From: Macrostomum hystrix
Taxonomy: Eukaryota; Platyhelminthes; Macrostomidae
Direction: 5' to 3'
Assembly: GCA_950097015.1 (NCBI GenBank)
Contig: CATNEN010000038.1
Location: 20,248,001 to 20,312,000, forward strand
Length of the DNA stretch: 64,000 nucleotides
Shown here piece after piece: positions 13,001 through 23,907 of this stretch. Under the pieces are notes generated by a model. That model ran no database searches, was not told the origin of the DNA, and saw nothing but the letters and a program-made list of their open reading frames with translations. Numbering within the stretch: the first letter of the stretch is position 1; each line of letters starts with the position of its first letter. Position numbers and translations under genes: made by a program.

Positions 13001-13654
13001 GAGCTAGTATCGAAGAAAAGAATTGTAGCTAGAATCGAAGCTGGAGTTGTTGGTAGAATAGAATCAGGAGTTGTAGCAGAATCAAAGCAGGAGTTGAGCT
13101 AGTATCGAAGAAAAGAATTGTAGCTAGAATCGAAGCTGGAGTTGTTGGTAGAATAGAATCAGGAGTTTAGCTAGAATCGCAGCAGAAATTGTAGCTAGAA
13201 TCGAAGCAGGCTTTGTAGCTAGAATCGAAGCTGGAGTTGTTGGTAGAATAGAATCAGGAGTTTAGCTAGAATCGCAGCAGAAATTGTAGCTAGAATCGAA
13301 GCAGGCCTTATAGCTAGAATCGAAACAGGAGTTGTAGCCAGAATCGAAGCAAGTGTTCTAGCAGAATCGAAGCAAGTGTTCTAGCAGAATCGAAACAGGA
13401 GTTGTAGCCAGAATCGAAGCAAGTGTTCTAGCAGAATCGAAACAGGAGTTGTAGCCAGAATCGAAGCAAGTGTTCTAGCAGAATCGAAGCAAGATTTCTA
13501 GCAGAATCGAAGCAGGAGTGGTAGCTAGAATCGAAGGAAGAATTGTAGCTGGAATGTAGGAGTTTAGGATCAATCGTAACCGGAAACTAAATTTAGATTA
13601 TAATATTCACTAAAAATATTGCTCACAATTTCAGCTGACTACTCCAGAGATTGA
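7003..13654 (+). CDS. SCAI: SCAI (suppressor of cancer cell invasion) homologue
   Basis: SCAI is a conserved metazoan and plant protein; in mammals it is a nuclear cofactor that restrains MRTF/SRF transcription and acts in DNA repair. Exons, all in frame: 7003-7076, 8854-9135, 9322-9808, 10391-10583, 10895-11021, 11121-11202, 11300-11375, 12349-12750, 13635-13654 (581 codons, 580 aa; human SCAI is about 606). Family landmarks: GEIASKIGQLYYQYYLRTS (exon 2), VKKLRYLCRFILVCLV and KFSELSVDMLRM (exon 3), FYPGDMYCFTRKPIFLIVDS (exons 5-6), GSLFTLFLHCPLSG and DDFLRALLLRFLFC (exon 8). The last exon encodes only the ADYSRD end. The ATG is the only one in frame with the family N-terminus. The first intron (1.8 kb) shows no repeat; later introns hold a SINE (9961-10290), a 45-bp satellite (11455-12245) and a 24-bp satellite (12785-13570). 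Exon 5 is the least conserved and its acceptor (catag at 10890-10894) is the weakest call. Confidence 0.93.
9961..10290 (+). mobile_element. tRNA-derived SINE, near full length
   Basis: In SCAI intron 3. The head has a near-consensus A box (tagccttgtgg) and a perfect B box (ggttcgattcc), separated by cggactcacgacttgaaggt. The anticodon-loop position reads CAC. The body contains gggtaccagcattagctggg, cccagtccatggactgaac and a 3' caattgggtaaggtgtaatc, ending in a TTA/ATT-rich tail. This is one of the fullest copies in the window. Confidence 0.85.
11455..12245. repeat. 45-bp minisatellite in SCAI intron 7
   Basis: About 17 copies of a 45-bp unit beginning gggattctaggaaaggatta and ending tataatcagacactt. 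Units alternate between 'ggattagtggcaga' and 'ggataagtgtcaaa' types. The length is divisible by three, giving a false minus-strand ORF of 221 codons. Confidence 0.95.
12785..13570. repeat. ~24-bp degenerate minisatellite in SCAI last intron
   Basis: Imperfect tandem units of about 22-25 bp around agaatcgaagcaggagttgt with a variable 'agct' end. Larger blocks of several units recur (for example the block near 13020 recurs near 13110), showing higher-order duplication. Confidence 0.9.
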
Positions 13655-14399
13655 GTCTTAGCCTGGAGCAAGTTGTTCTCTCTCCTCGTACGGGATTGAC
13701 AACCATTTTTGTGGCTGAAATGAACCTGAATTCTATACTTGTAACTATTCTGTTCTTACTTACTAGTATGATAAAATTGCTATAATTAGTTGCATTTTCG
13801 GACCAAGTTTGTGCTAAATAATATTTACTAAACTTATTTTTTAACTCGTATTTTGCTTGTTGTGACGCTATTAAAACCGTATTTTCTCAAGCTGTCATTT
13901 TATAAGCCCGTCATTTATTATTTTATCTCGTTTGTTATCTATACTGCAATTATAACCCTTATTATAAAGCATTTACATTTTTCGCGTTTGTTATCTACGC
14001 TTTACTACTAATTAGTAGACTGCAATTGTAAGTAGCATATTTGTGTTTCGATTTTTATTATTGCAAGTCACATCCCGGATTTTCGTTGCTTTCAAAGCAG
14101 TTTTTTCTACTAATTTAATTATTATTTTCGTATTAGCGTTTCATATTTGGTATTAAAAATTATTTTTTCACTAACTACAAACTTTCCACTTTTACTTAAG
14201 TTATTTTCTTTTAATAAAAAATGTTCATCAAGTCGTGAATTTGACTGCGCAACAAATTGCCCTTCAAGTCGTATTAGTCAATTACCAAGACTTTCTTTTT
14301 TGAAAAATTCGTTATACTTTTATTTTGTCCGTGGACTGAGAATTACTCACCAAATTCTCCCCCATCTGATGGTGGAACCCATTCTGCAGTTGGATTAAA

Positions 14400-14490
14400 A
14401 TGATAAACTTTGCTTCCCTATGGCTTGGATTCGAACTCCCGACCTCTCTACCTGAATCTCGAAGCACTAACTCACTAGGCTAAAATTTAC
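14400..14490 (-). mobile_element. tRNA-like SINE head fragment
   Basis: Read on the minus strand it has an A-box-like ttagcctagtgagttag and a B-box-like agttcgaatcc at suitable spacing. The T-stem does not pair well, so this is more likely a SINE head than a working tRNA gene. It lies just upstream of RNPS1. The rest of 13655-14557 is plain AT-rich spacer. Confidence 0.45.
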
Positions 14491-14548
14491 AATTTTTAAC
14501 GACTCAAAGTGAGTCGGCAATATTAAAACAAAATGTAATCTTCATTTC

Positions 14549-14557
14549 AGCTAGAGA
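14549..14557 (+). promoter_or_regulatory. Splice acceptor 7 nt before RNPS1 start (possible trans-splice site)
   Basis: The sequence cttcatttcag ends at 14550, then seven bases (ctagaga) and the ATG at 14558. No upstream coding exon is needed, so the acceptor serves either a 5' UTR intron or a spliced leader. The same arrangement precedes the polycystin-like gene (46316) and the prohormone gene (60867). Confidence 0.5.
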
Positions 14558-15575
14558 ATGCCGGACACATCAGCAGCAGCTGCCACAGCAACAGCAGGGG
14601 CTCCCGCGTCTTCTGCAGCCCCCGGAAATTCTACTTCCGGCGGGCATCGGGCCCGCAGCGACTCGTCATCCGCGTCGTCCCCTGCCGCCGCTGCCAACTC
14701 TGCTGCTGCTGCTGCTGCTGCTGCTGCTCGCTCTCGCAGTCGGAAATCTTCGTCTAGCGACGGTGGCAGCGGCGATCGGGGTCGCAAGAAGAATCGACAC
14801 TCGTCCCGGTCTTCCTCGGCTTCGTCGTCGAAGTCTGGCGGTTCAGCTGGTGCCGGGAAAACCAAAAACAAACCCGGGAGGAAAAGCAGAAGCAAGTCCA
14901 GATCTTCGTCGACCTCATCCTGCTCGTCTTCGTCATCTGGGACCAGCTCCTCTGATTCGTCATCGTCCAGCAGCTCAACATCCAGCAGCGCAGCGTCGTC
15001 TTCGGCGGCTTCGCCAACCGGGAATCATAAACGACGCAGGAAGGCATCCTCGCCAGCTTCGACATCGCCTGCTAGACCTTCAAAGGTTTGTTTTACATAT
15101 TCGTGCTTTGAGACTGCGGAGTCTCAGGATGAGACTGAAACACTGACATCTCAAGGGTGAAATTGAAACACAAGAATCTCAGGGATGAGATTGAAATCTA
15201 TAATCTAAGGGGTGAGACTTTCACACTGGTATCACAGGGGTGAGACTGACACACTGTTATCTTACCTGTCCGCAGGTCCGAGTCACTCGCCTAACTCGCA
15301 ACGTGGCTCGGGCCCACCTCGAAGAGATCTTCGGCATGTACGGCGCCCTGCGTCGCGTTGAACTGCCGCCAGACAGGCAACACTCGGAGCTGACCAGAGG
15401 CTTCGCAATCATCGAATTTGAATCGCCCGGCGACGCCTCGGACGCCGTCAGGCACATGGACGGCGGTCAGATCGACGGTCAGGAGATCGAGGCCCGACTG
15501 ATGCAGCCGGAGGTCAGGCCGTCGGCGTCCGGACGACGACGAGGAGGCGCGGCGCCCGCCAGTCGCAGGAGATGA
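14558..15575 (+). CDS. RNPS1: RNPS1, RNA-binding protein with serine-rich domain
   Basis: RNPS1 is a nuclear SR-related protein of the ASAP/PSAP and exon-junction complexes that acts in splicing and mRNA surveillance. Exons 14558-15085 and 15276-15575 (275 aa). Residues 1-60 are Ala/Ser/Gly-rich, including a poly-Ala run from (GCT)n. Residues 65-175 are Arg/Ser-rich with long Ser runs, then a basic patch (KRRRKASS). The single RRM begins at the exon 2 start: VRVTRLTRNVARAHLEEIF, a RGFAIIEFESP RNP1-like strand, and HMDGGQIDGQEIEA, which is diagnostic of RNPS1. Where vertebrate RNPS1 has a long RS/Pro tail, this protein stops about 20 residues after the RRM with a short Arg-rich end. The ATG lies 7 nt after a strong acceptor. 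A possible poly(A) signal AATAAA is at 16182-16187. The intron (15086-15275) is made of a satellite family also found downstream at 16535-17175. Confidence 0.93.
15090..15270. repeat. ~29-bp minisatellite in RNPS1 intron
   Basis: Five or six diverged units of the form gagattga-cacactg-aatctcaggggt fill almost the whole 190-bp intron. The same unit family makes up the array at 16535-17175. Confidence 0.75.
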
Positions 15576-16534
15576 CTGCGGAGCCTGGAGTTGATCGCCA
15601 ATCTGGTTGGGACATTTGTTAATTGTCAGGCTATTATAGTCCATTGATCAGTGTCTGCTTGTTCTATGTTCTATGTCTATGTTTATTATTATAGTCTTTG
15701 TTTAACAGTACAAAGACCACAGGGTATTTCAAATCCTCACATTATTTTTCCTCTATAAATATTCAACCAATCGCCATGAAAGTCCAGAACCAGAACATTA
15801 TCCGTTCTAACCGATGAAACAACTTCAACATCGTCGAGATATTCAACGATCCTCGTCGGAGTGTCTGGTGGCAAAGAACCCACAATATTGTCAAAATATT
15901 CTGCTCACAAAGTTTCATCATGCAATCATGTCGACGATGCTGACTCGGAGCCGGATGGCTGGCTTTGAAAGTTGTTTGATCGTAAAGGTTGGAAAACTTT
16001 GATCCATATGGTGGACTTTCATGAAAATGGGTCATTCGGTTTCGGGAGCTATTGTGAAGTAGGCATTGGGTATTTGAAATCCTCCCATTGTCAACAAATA
16101 TTGCTATTGTCTCTAGTAGCTAAATCAATTTATGATGTATGGGTTTCGCAGCATTACAGTGGTCATTGTGAAAGCATTATGAATAAAACTATAATATAAT
16201 ATAATTTGCGGCTGTAAATATGTCCCTTGTTTACATTTAATCTGATAAAAAACAACTAGTTAGTTATGTTTGGATTAATTGTCTTTTTAATTCCCAATTT
16301 AGGGCTACGTTTAAAATAGTCGAAAACTTTAAAATATTTTTTCCTCTCATCTCCGTGTCAAAACTGTGCATGCAGGACTCAATACAAGCGACGATTTTTA
16401 AGATCTAGTTTGAGTTAGTCTTGGGCCGCAAACATTTGCTGAGCATGCTGCGGCACCAGGTTAACAGCAGCGTCCGCTTCGGAGCACAGCCTCTTATGAG
16501 ATTAACATACTGATACTGCTACTAGTAGTATTTT
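15576..16534. other. RNPS1 downstream region, no recognised gene
   Basis: Contains the RNPS1 3' UTR and candidate AATAAA at 16182-16187. Open frames at 15763-16035 (-) and 15814-16199 (+) show no recognisable domain and no splice or codon-bias support. The motif gggtatttcaaatcctc at about 15723 has a near copy at about 16068, hinting at an old duplicated segment. Confidence 0.5.
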
Positions 16535-17175
16535 GTGGTCGAGATTGATACACTGGAATCTAATGGGTTGAGATTGATACACTGGAATCTAATGGGTTGA
16601 GATTGATACACTGGAATCTAATGGGTTGAGATTGATACACTGGAATCTAATGGGTTGAGATTGATGCACTGGAATCTAATGGGTTGAGATTGATACACTG
16701 GAATCTAATGGGTTGAGATTGATGCACTGGAATCTAATGGGTTGATATTGATGCACTGGAATCTAATGGGTTGAGATTGACACGCTGGAATTTCAGCGGT
16801 GAGATTATAAACTGAAATCTCAGCGGTGAGATTGATACACTGAAATCTCATGGGTGAGATAGATACATTGGAATCTCAGGGATGAGATTATACACTAGAA
16901 TCTCATGGGTGAGATTGATACACTGAAATCTCATTGGTGAGATCAATACACTGGAATCTCATGGATGAGATCGATACACTGGAATCTCTGCGGTGAGACT
17001 GATACACTGAAATCTCGTGGGTGAGATTGATACACTGGAATCTCGGGGGTGAGATGGACACTGGAATCTCATGGGTGAGATTGATACACTGGAATCTCGG
17101 GGTGAGACTGATACACTGGAATCTCAGTTGGTGAGATTGATTCACTGGAATCCCATGATTGGGGTCGAGACACTG
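16535..17175. repeat. 29-bp minisatellite downstream of RNPS1
   Basis: About 22 units of gagattgatacactggaatc followed by taatgggtt or tcaggggt. The first nine or so are nearly identical 'taatgggtt' units; the rest are more diverged 'tc..gggt' units like those in the RNPS1 intron. Confidence 0.95.
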
Positions 17176-18121
17176 GTATATTTTGAATTGACATTATGTC
17201 AATATCTTCAAAAATTTACATCTGGAATTTACCAATATTGATAGACTGCAGAGGGCTGAAACGAGGTAAAACGTCGAGGCGCGTAGCGCCCGTTTCAGCC
17301 CGAGCAGCCTGTCCATATTAGTGCAGTACTCGTAGTTAGCTGGCGTGAAACGTCTATGAATTCCATCTATGGAATTCGACCATAGACAACAGCAGAGGGC
17401 GGGCTGCCGTTAGTTTCAACCTCGTTTCAACACGCGTAGGCTAACTACAATCGTACTGTACCATGACCTTTTTTGCCCGGCGGGCAGAAAGTCTTGCCTG
17501 TTAATGGCCATAGATGAATTAATGCTCGGTAATTTTCTTGCGGGCAGTTAATAGCCATTAACCGCCCGCAAAAAGGCATCGACCAATAGGAATAGGAATG
17601 GCTCTGCCCCACACCCCCGTCTCTGACTCTGAAAGTATAGCTTGGGCAAAAACGTCTATGGTACAATAAAATTGATACCCAAGCTTTGCGGGCCCCTCTG
17701 ATTTTCCCTTAAAGCATGGTATTAATGGTATATTGTTCAGCACTCAATCGTTGTCAGCTCGCTTGTATTATTGTTTTCGTTTTTTTGAGAAAAAATTTTT
17801 TAAGACTTAAGCGATAAGTTTTATAAGAATAGCAAACTACTACTATAAGTAGGTTATTTGTTACTTGCAAAAAGACAGGCAGGCAAGATTATCAAAGTAT
17901 AGGCAGCAGATTTAGGGGCACTCGGGAAACAGAAATTGTAGCTACGTATTTTTTAATAGCATTTTAAGATTGACGTAAAAGAGACGGTAATTTTAGGAGG
18001 AAAATTTATAGTTGCAATTCGCGCTGTTTAGCTTCTCAGAATTAGTTCTCATTGAGACTAAATAGTCCTGTCTCTTAAACAATGCTTCTAAAGTCTAAAT
18101 TCTCGTATAGTCGTTAGAAGT
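17176..18121. other. Intergenic spacer with a short imperfect hairpin
   Basis: At about 17360-17396, gtctatgaattcca pairs with tggaattcgaccatagac on the other strand, with a 4-nt bulge. Shorter inverted matches (ctgaaacgaggt / acctcgtttcaa; cagtactcgtagttagc / ctaactacaatcgtactg) flank it but do not nest as one palindrome. No gene is seen. The 3' end of the minus-strand gene starting at 25050 lies to the right. Confidence 0.45.
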
Positions 18122-21100
18122 TCAAAGCACAACGCAGCACGACGAGGTCTGTCTTCTCGGCGGTGGCGGTAGCTGATCCGGGGTGGGCTCAGTGACCACG
18201 CCGTCAATGAAAAACCTGAAGAATTGGATTGTCATTGATTGATGATCGTTTGTTAGAAATTGATTTTCAATGATTGATGATCGTTTGTTAGAAATTGATT
18301 TTCAATGATTGATGATCGTTTGTTAGAAATTGATTTTCAATCATTGATGATCGTTTGTTACAAACTGATTGTCAATCATTGATGATCGTTTGTTAGAAAT
18401 TGATTGTCAATGATTGATGATCGTTTGTTAGAAACTGATTGTCAATGATTGATGATCGTTTGTTAGAAACTGATTGTCAATCATTGATGATCGTTTGATA
18501 GAAATTGATTTTCAATGATTGATGATGATTTATTAGAAATTGATCGTCAATGATTGATGATCGTTCATAAGAAATTGATTGTAATTGATTTAACGATCAT
18601 CAATGCCACAAATTGATTCTTTCTGATTGATAAATCGTTATCTAAAATATCCAAAATGTTTGTTGATTATTATTTGTTGATCAAGAATCGGTTGGTTGCT
18701 ATGGTTGAACCCACCTGAAGCAGGTGACATAGCTGTGATTGGTCAGCTTGGTGAGCATGACGTCACAATTGGAGTGCTTCACATCGTCTGCCTCGGCCGG
18801 ATGGAACACTTGGACTGTCTCGGCTGACACAATTCGAGGCTCTAGTGATGGATAAAAAAGAAATTAAATTAAATTAGAATTGTTATAGTTAAAATTAAAA
18901 TTTAAGTTAATAAAAATACTAAAACAAATTTTAAGTTAGGCATAATTTTACTTGGAAAATTATATAAAAATTTATCAAGTAGGTATGTTTAATTTGATAA
19001 ACAATTCAATTTAATTTTAAAAGTCTAATTATATTTATTTAAAATATAAAATTAAAAATATTTTAAATAAATTTTAACATATTTTTAATTTAGAAATAAT
19101 ATTTATATCGGCACACTTTTTGATTTAGTATTAAAAAATATATTTTTTATCAATTTTTCGAAGCAAAGATCTCACTGGTGACACTCATCCAGCTAGCAAT
19201 TCTGCCGCAGGTCATCTGCACAGATTCGTAGCTCTGGTCGCCGATTTTGAACGGCACAAACACCTTGGTGGTTAGTAGGCCAGTGTGCAGCAGCGGCAGG
19301 GGCGGACCGCCGTACGTGAAGATTAACTGCGGACATTTTTGTCAGGCTTGTAGTCATATCTAAATACTGCATGGGGCCTAATAGAAGACTGTACTATAGA
19401 CTGTGGGAACTGTACTTTAATTATATGAGATGTGCTTAAATATGTAGGAACCGTAATTTAGGCTGTGGGATCTGTACTTTAGACTGTGGGATCTGTACTT
19501 TAGACTGTGGGATCTGTACTTTAAGCTGTAGGAGCTGTACTTTAGACTGTGAGATCTGTACTTTAGACTGTAGGAACTGTGCTTTAATCTTAAGGACCTG
19601 TACTTTAGACTTCGGATCTGTACATTAGACTGTGAGATCTGTACTTTAAGCTGTAGGAGCTATACTTTAGGCTGTGGGATCTGTACTTTAAGCTGTAGGA
19701 GCTATACTTTAGGCTGTGGAATCTGTACTTTAGACTGTGGGAACTGTTACTTCAGGCTGTGGGATCTGTACTCTAAGCTGTGGGAGCTGTACTTTAGACT
19801 GTGGAATCTGTACTTCAGACTGAGGATCTGTACTTTAGGCTGTGGGAACCGTTACTTCAGGCTGTGGGATCTGTACTTTAGACTGTGGGAACCGTTACTT
19901 CAGGCTGTGGGATCTGTACTTTAGACTGTGGGACCCGTTACTTCAGGCTGTAGAAGCTGTACTTTAGACTGAGGGATCTGTACTTTAGGCTGTGGGATCT
20001 GTACTTTAAGCTGTAGGAGCTGTACTTTAGACTGTGGGAACTGTACTTTAGACTGTGGGAACTGTACTTTAGACTGTGGGAACTGTACTTTAGACTGTGG
20101 GAACTGTACTTTAGACTGTGGGAACTGTACTTTAGACTGTGGGAACTGTACTTTAGACTGTGGGAACTGTACTTTAGACTGTGGGAACTGTACTTTAGAC
20201 TGTGGGAACTGTACTTTAGACTGTCGGATCTGAACTTTAGACTGTGGGAACTGTACTTTAGACTGTCGGATCTGAACTTTAGACTGTGGGAGGATCTGTA
20301 CTTTAGACTGTGGGATCTTTAGCTTAAACTGTGGGCTTTCCACTTTGAATTTAAGCGGAGAGAATTTTTACTCTAAACGACGGAATCTGTAATTTAGCCT
20401 AAAATCTGTACTTTAGTCTCTAGGATCTGTATTTTAAGATCTGTATTTTCTGTCTGTACTTTAAACTGTAGGATCGGTACGATAAACTTTAACGTTTTCA
20501 ATTGACACCTGTCAATTCTTACCCTCAAAGTAGTCAGCATGAATGACGTCACAGAGCCGGAGCGATCAATGGAGTGACTGCGATAAGGATTCTCCACCTC
20601 GGCCCACTCCTTCCATCCTGAAATTCGGAAGTGATTTTCGTTTTTAAAAATCCAAATAGCACTACTTACAGTAGAGTTCTATGTTTTCCAGAAATTAGAT
20701 GAATATAAAAGCTTTACTCAGATCTCCGCCCTCCATGTTGACAAACAGTCGAAACGATTGCAGATCTGTGACGCGAACATTCTGCAAGTTTAAAGAATGA
20801 AGCTCCGGTAATAAATATTCATAGAAATATAGTTATTAAAATAGCAATCAGATATGTGAAATTTCAGCGTATCTAACCGCATGATTTTGCCCAATCCACT
20901 TGATGGCTTTGTTGATCAGAGTGGTGTAATCAGAGAATTTCGGCCGCTGCATTCCAGACCGGTGCGTGGCCTCCGGCAGCAGGCTGACAATGCCTGGCAG
21001 GTGTGACAGGTGCGGTTTAGTTTGATAGGTAAAACGATGAGAGTGAGAGGTGCGGATTTTGATTGACAGGTAAGGAGATGGGAGTGACAGATGCGGATTT

Positions 21101-23874
21101 TGATTGACAGGTAAGGAGATGGGAGTGACAGGTGCGGATTTTGATTGACAGGTAAGGAGATGGGAGTGACATGTATGAGATGAAAGTGACAGGTATGAGA
21201 TGGAAGTGACAGGTATGAGATGGAAGTGACAGGTATGAGATGGGAGTGACAGGTATGAGATGGAAGTGACAGGTATGAGATGGAAGTGACAGGTATGAGA
21301 TGACAGTGACAGGTATGAGATGGAAGTGACAGGTATGAGATGGGAGTGACAGGTATGAGATGACAGTGACAGGTATGAGATGGAAGTGACAGGTATGAGA
21401 TGACAGTGACAGGTATGAGATGGAAATGGTAGGCATGAGATGGAAGTAACAGGTATTCGAGATGACAGTGACAGGTATGAGATTGAAGTGACAGGTATGA
21501 GATGGAAGTGACAGGTATGAGATGACAGTGACAGGTATGAGATGGAAGTGACAGGTATGAGATGGAAGTGTCAGGTATGAGATGGAAGTGACAGGTATGA
21601 GATGACAGTGACAGGTATGAGATGGAAGTGTCAGGTATGAGATGGAAGTGACAGGTATGAGATGACAGTGACAGGTATGAGATGGAAGTGTCAGGTATGA
21701 GATGACAGTGACAGGTATGAGATGACAGTGACAGGTATGAGATGACAGTGACAGGTATGAGATGGAAGTGACAGGTATGAGATGACAGTGACAGGTATGA
21801 GATGGAAGTGACAGGTATGAGATGGAAGTGTCAGGTATGAGATGACAGTGACAGGTATGAGATGACAGTGACAGGTATGAGATGGAAGTGACAGGTATGA
21901 GATGGAAGTGTCAGGTATGAGATGGAAGTGACAGGTATGAGATGACAGTGACAGGTATGAGATGGAAGTGTCAGGTATGAGATGGAAGTGACAGGTATGA
22001 GATGGAAGTGTCAGGTATGAGATGGCACTGATAAGAGCTTAAAAGTACATGTATAGGAAATGGGAGAGACAATTTGCCATAATATTTGTTAATCCTATTA
22101 AGCTCCCAACAAAAATCACAAACCAATTTTTTCGTTAAGCGGCACGCCAACCATGTAGTAGATTCTCAGGCCGATGACGTAGAACTTTCCCCTGTCCTGT
22201 CGGGCCATCATGTAGGTCTTGTCCAAATCAATGTTGCGCTTGTTGCCCCAGCGTTGAAATAGTAGCTCCATCTGCTCCATGTTGAGAATGGTCCCAGGTA
22301 TAGGGCTGGTGCCAAACTGCAGATTCATAGCCTCACAGGTCTGCTTGAGATCTTCGAACTCGGGGAACATGCTGTTGTCTGACTTTGGCGTCGGCTTCGG
22401 CAGCACGTTGATGTACCACAGCTGTTGCATCGGTATGTCATTGCGCTGGGTGACCCACATCCTGCGAGACAGGAATTATTGGTTTTGCCCATAGACTACT
22501 GCTTGCCCATGCTTGCGTCATTGTTTTTCTTTTCTTCCGTTGTAATTTTTAGTTAGCTATTATATAACATACTTACGCTAATTTCTACTTACTTTCGTTA
22601 ATTTCTACCTACTTCCGTTACTTTCTACTTCCGCTTTCGTTGATTTCTAGTAAATACCGCTAATATCTGACTAGTTTCGTTGCTTTCTACTGAACTCCGC
22701 TAATTTATATTTACTTCCACAAATTTCTACTAAATTCCGCTAATGTTTACTTAATACCATTTATTTATGCATGCTTTCGTTGATTTCTACTAAGTTTTGA
22801 TAATATCTAACTAATTTCGTTTTATTTCTACTAAACTCCGTTCATTTCTACTAAATTCCGTTAATTTCTACTAAATTCCGTTAGTTTATACTAAATTCCG
22901 TTAGTTTTTACTTAAATCCGTTAATTTATACATGCTTTCGTTGATTTCTACTAAATTCCGCTAATATAAAATTAAATTAGTTTAAATCTACTGAACTCCG
23001 CAAATTTCTATATAGTTTTGCAAATTCATACAAAAATCCGTTACTTTCTACAAAATTCAGTTAATTTCTACAAAAGTCCGTTACTTTCTACGAAATTCCG
23101 TTAATTTTTACTTACTTCCGTTAGTTAATGCTTACTTTCGTTGCCTTATACTGAATTCCGCTAATATCCAATTAGTATCTTTATTTATACTTAACTCCGC
23201 TAGTTTCAACTTACGTTTGCTAATTTCTACGAGTTCATCATGAAATTAAAATGTTATAACTATTCCTACATTTGCTTTATTTTTTTATTTTCCATAGTTT
23301 CTTGTTACCTACGTTGTTTTTGTTTTAATGACACATATTTTTCGGCCTTAGGTGAACAAAACTAAAATTTGCATAAATGATAACTGTAGCCTCACCTGAG
23401 TCCGCGGACAAACACCAGGGTGCCAAATTTCGAGCCCCGGGTATGAGTCGAGGCGTAGTCAATGACGCCGTCAAACGAAGCCGGCCTCAGAATGGTCTCG
23501 CAGCGCATGCAACGAAAATCTGGGTGCGCTGTTAGCCAGTGATTAGCCTGGGCCATCAGAGTTCTGGTGCAGCAAATCAGGGCGTGTAATTCTTATATAC
23601 TACTCTCCGGTTGTGATAGATAAGTAGTATGAAAATCTTGACTTACGAAAATGACTCAAATCTAGGCGATATCTCCAGTCTCTGGTTGCCTTTCTGCTGG
23701 CAGATCGGATAAAATTCTATGGACATCACGTGACCCTGGCTGCTCTGCATCATGAACCGAGGCGGAGTCGGAGCCTTCTGTGGCACCTGCTGAATGAGCT
23801 GCTGGCTCGCTGCCAAGTTGCGATTTCAAGGGGTTAGGATTTTTTCGTTTTCGTATTACTAACTACTACTACTA

Positions 23875-23907
<33 letters not shown>

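Noticed and set aside
14400-14490. A functional tRNA gene
   Set aside because: A- and B-box-like motifs are present, but T-stem pairing is poor and the neighbouring SINE heads look alike.
15763-16199. Open frames after RNPS1 on both strands
   Set aside because: No recognisable domain, no GC-rich coding composition like the real exons; probably UTR or old repeat.
17245-17465. A single large foldback transposon
   Set aside because: The inverted matches occur in an order that cannot nest as one palindrome, and there is no target duplication.
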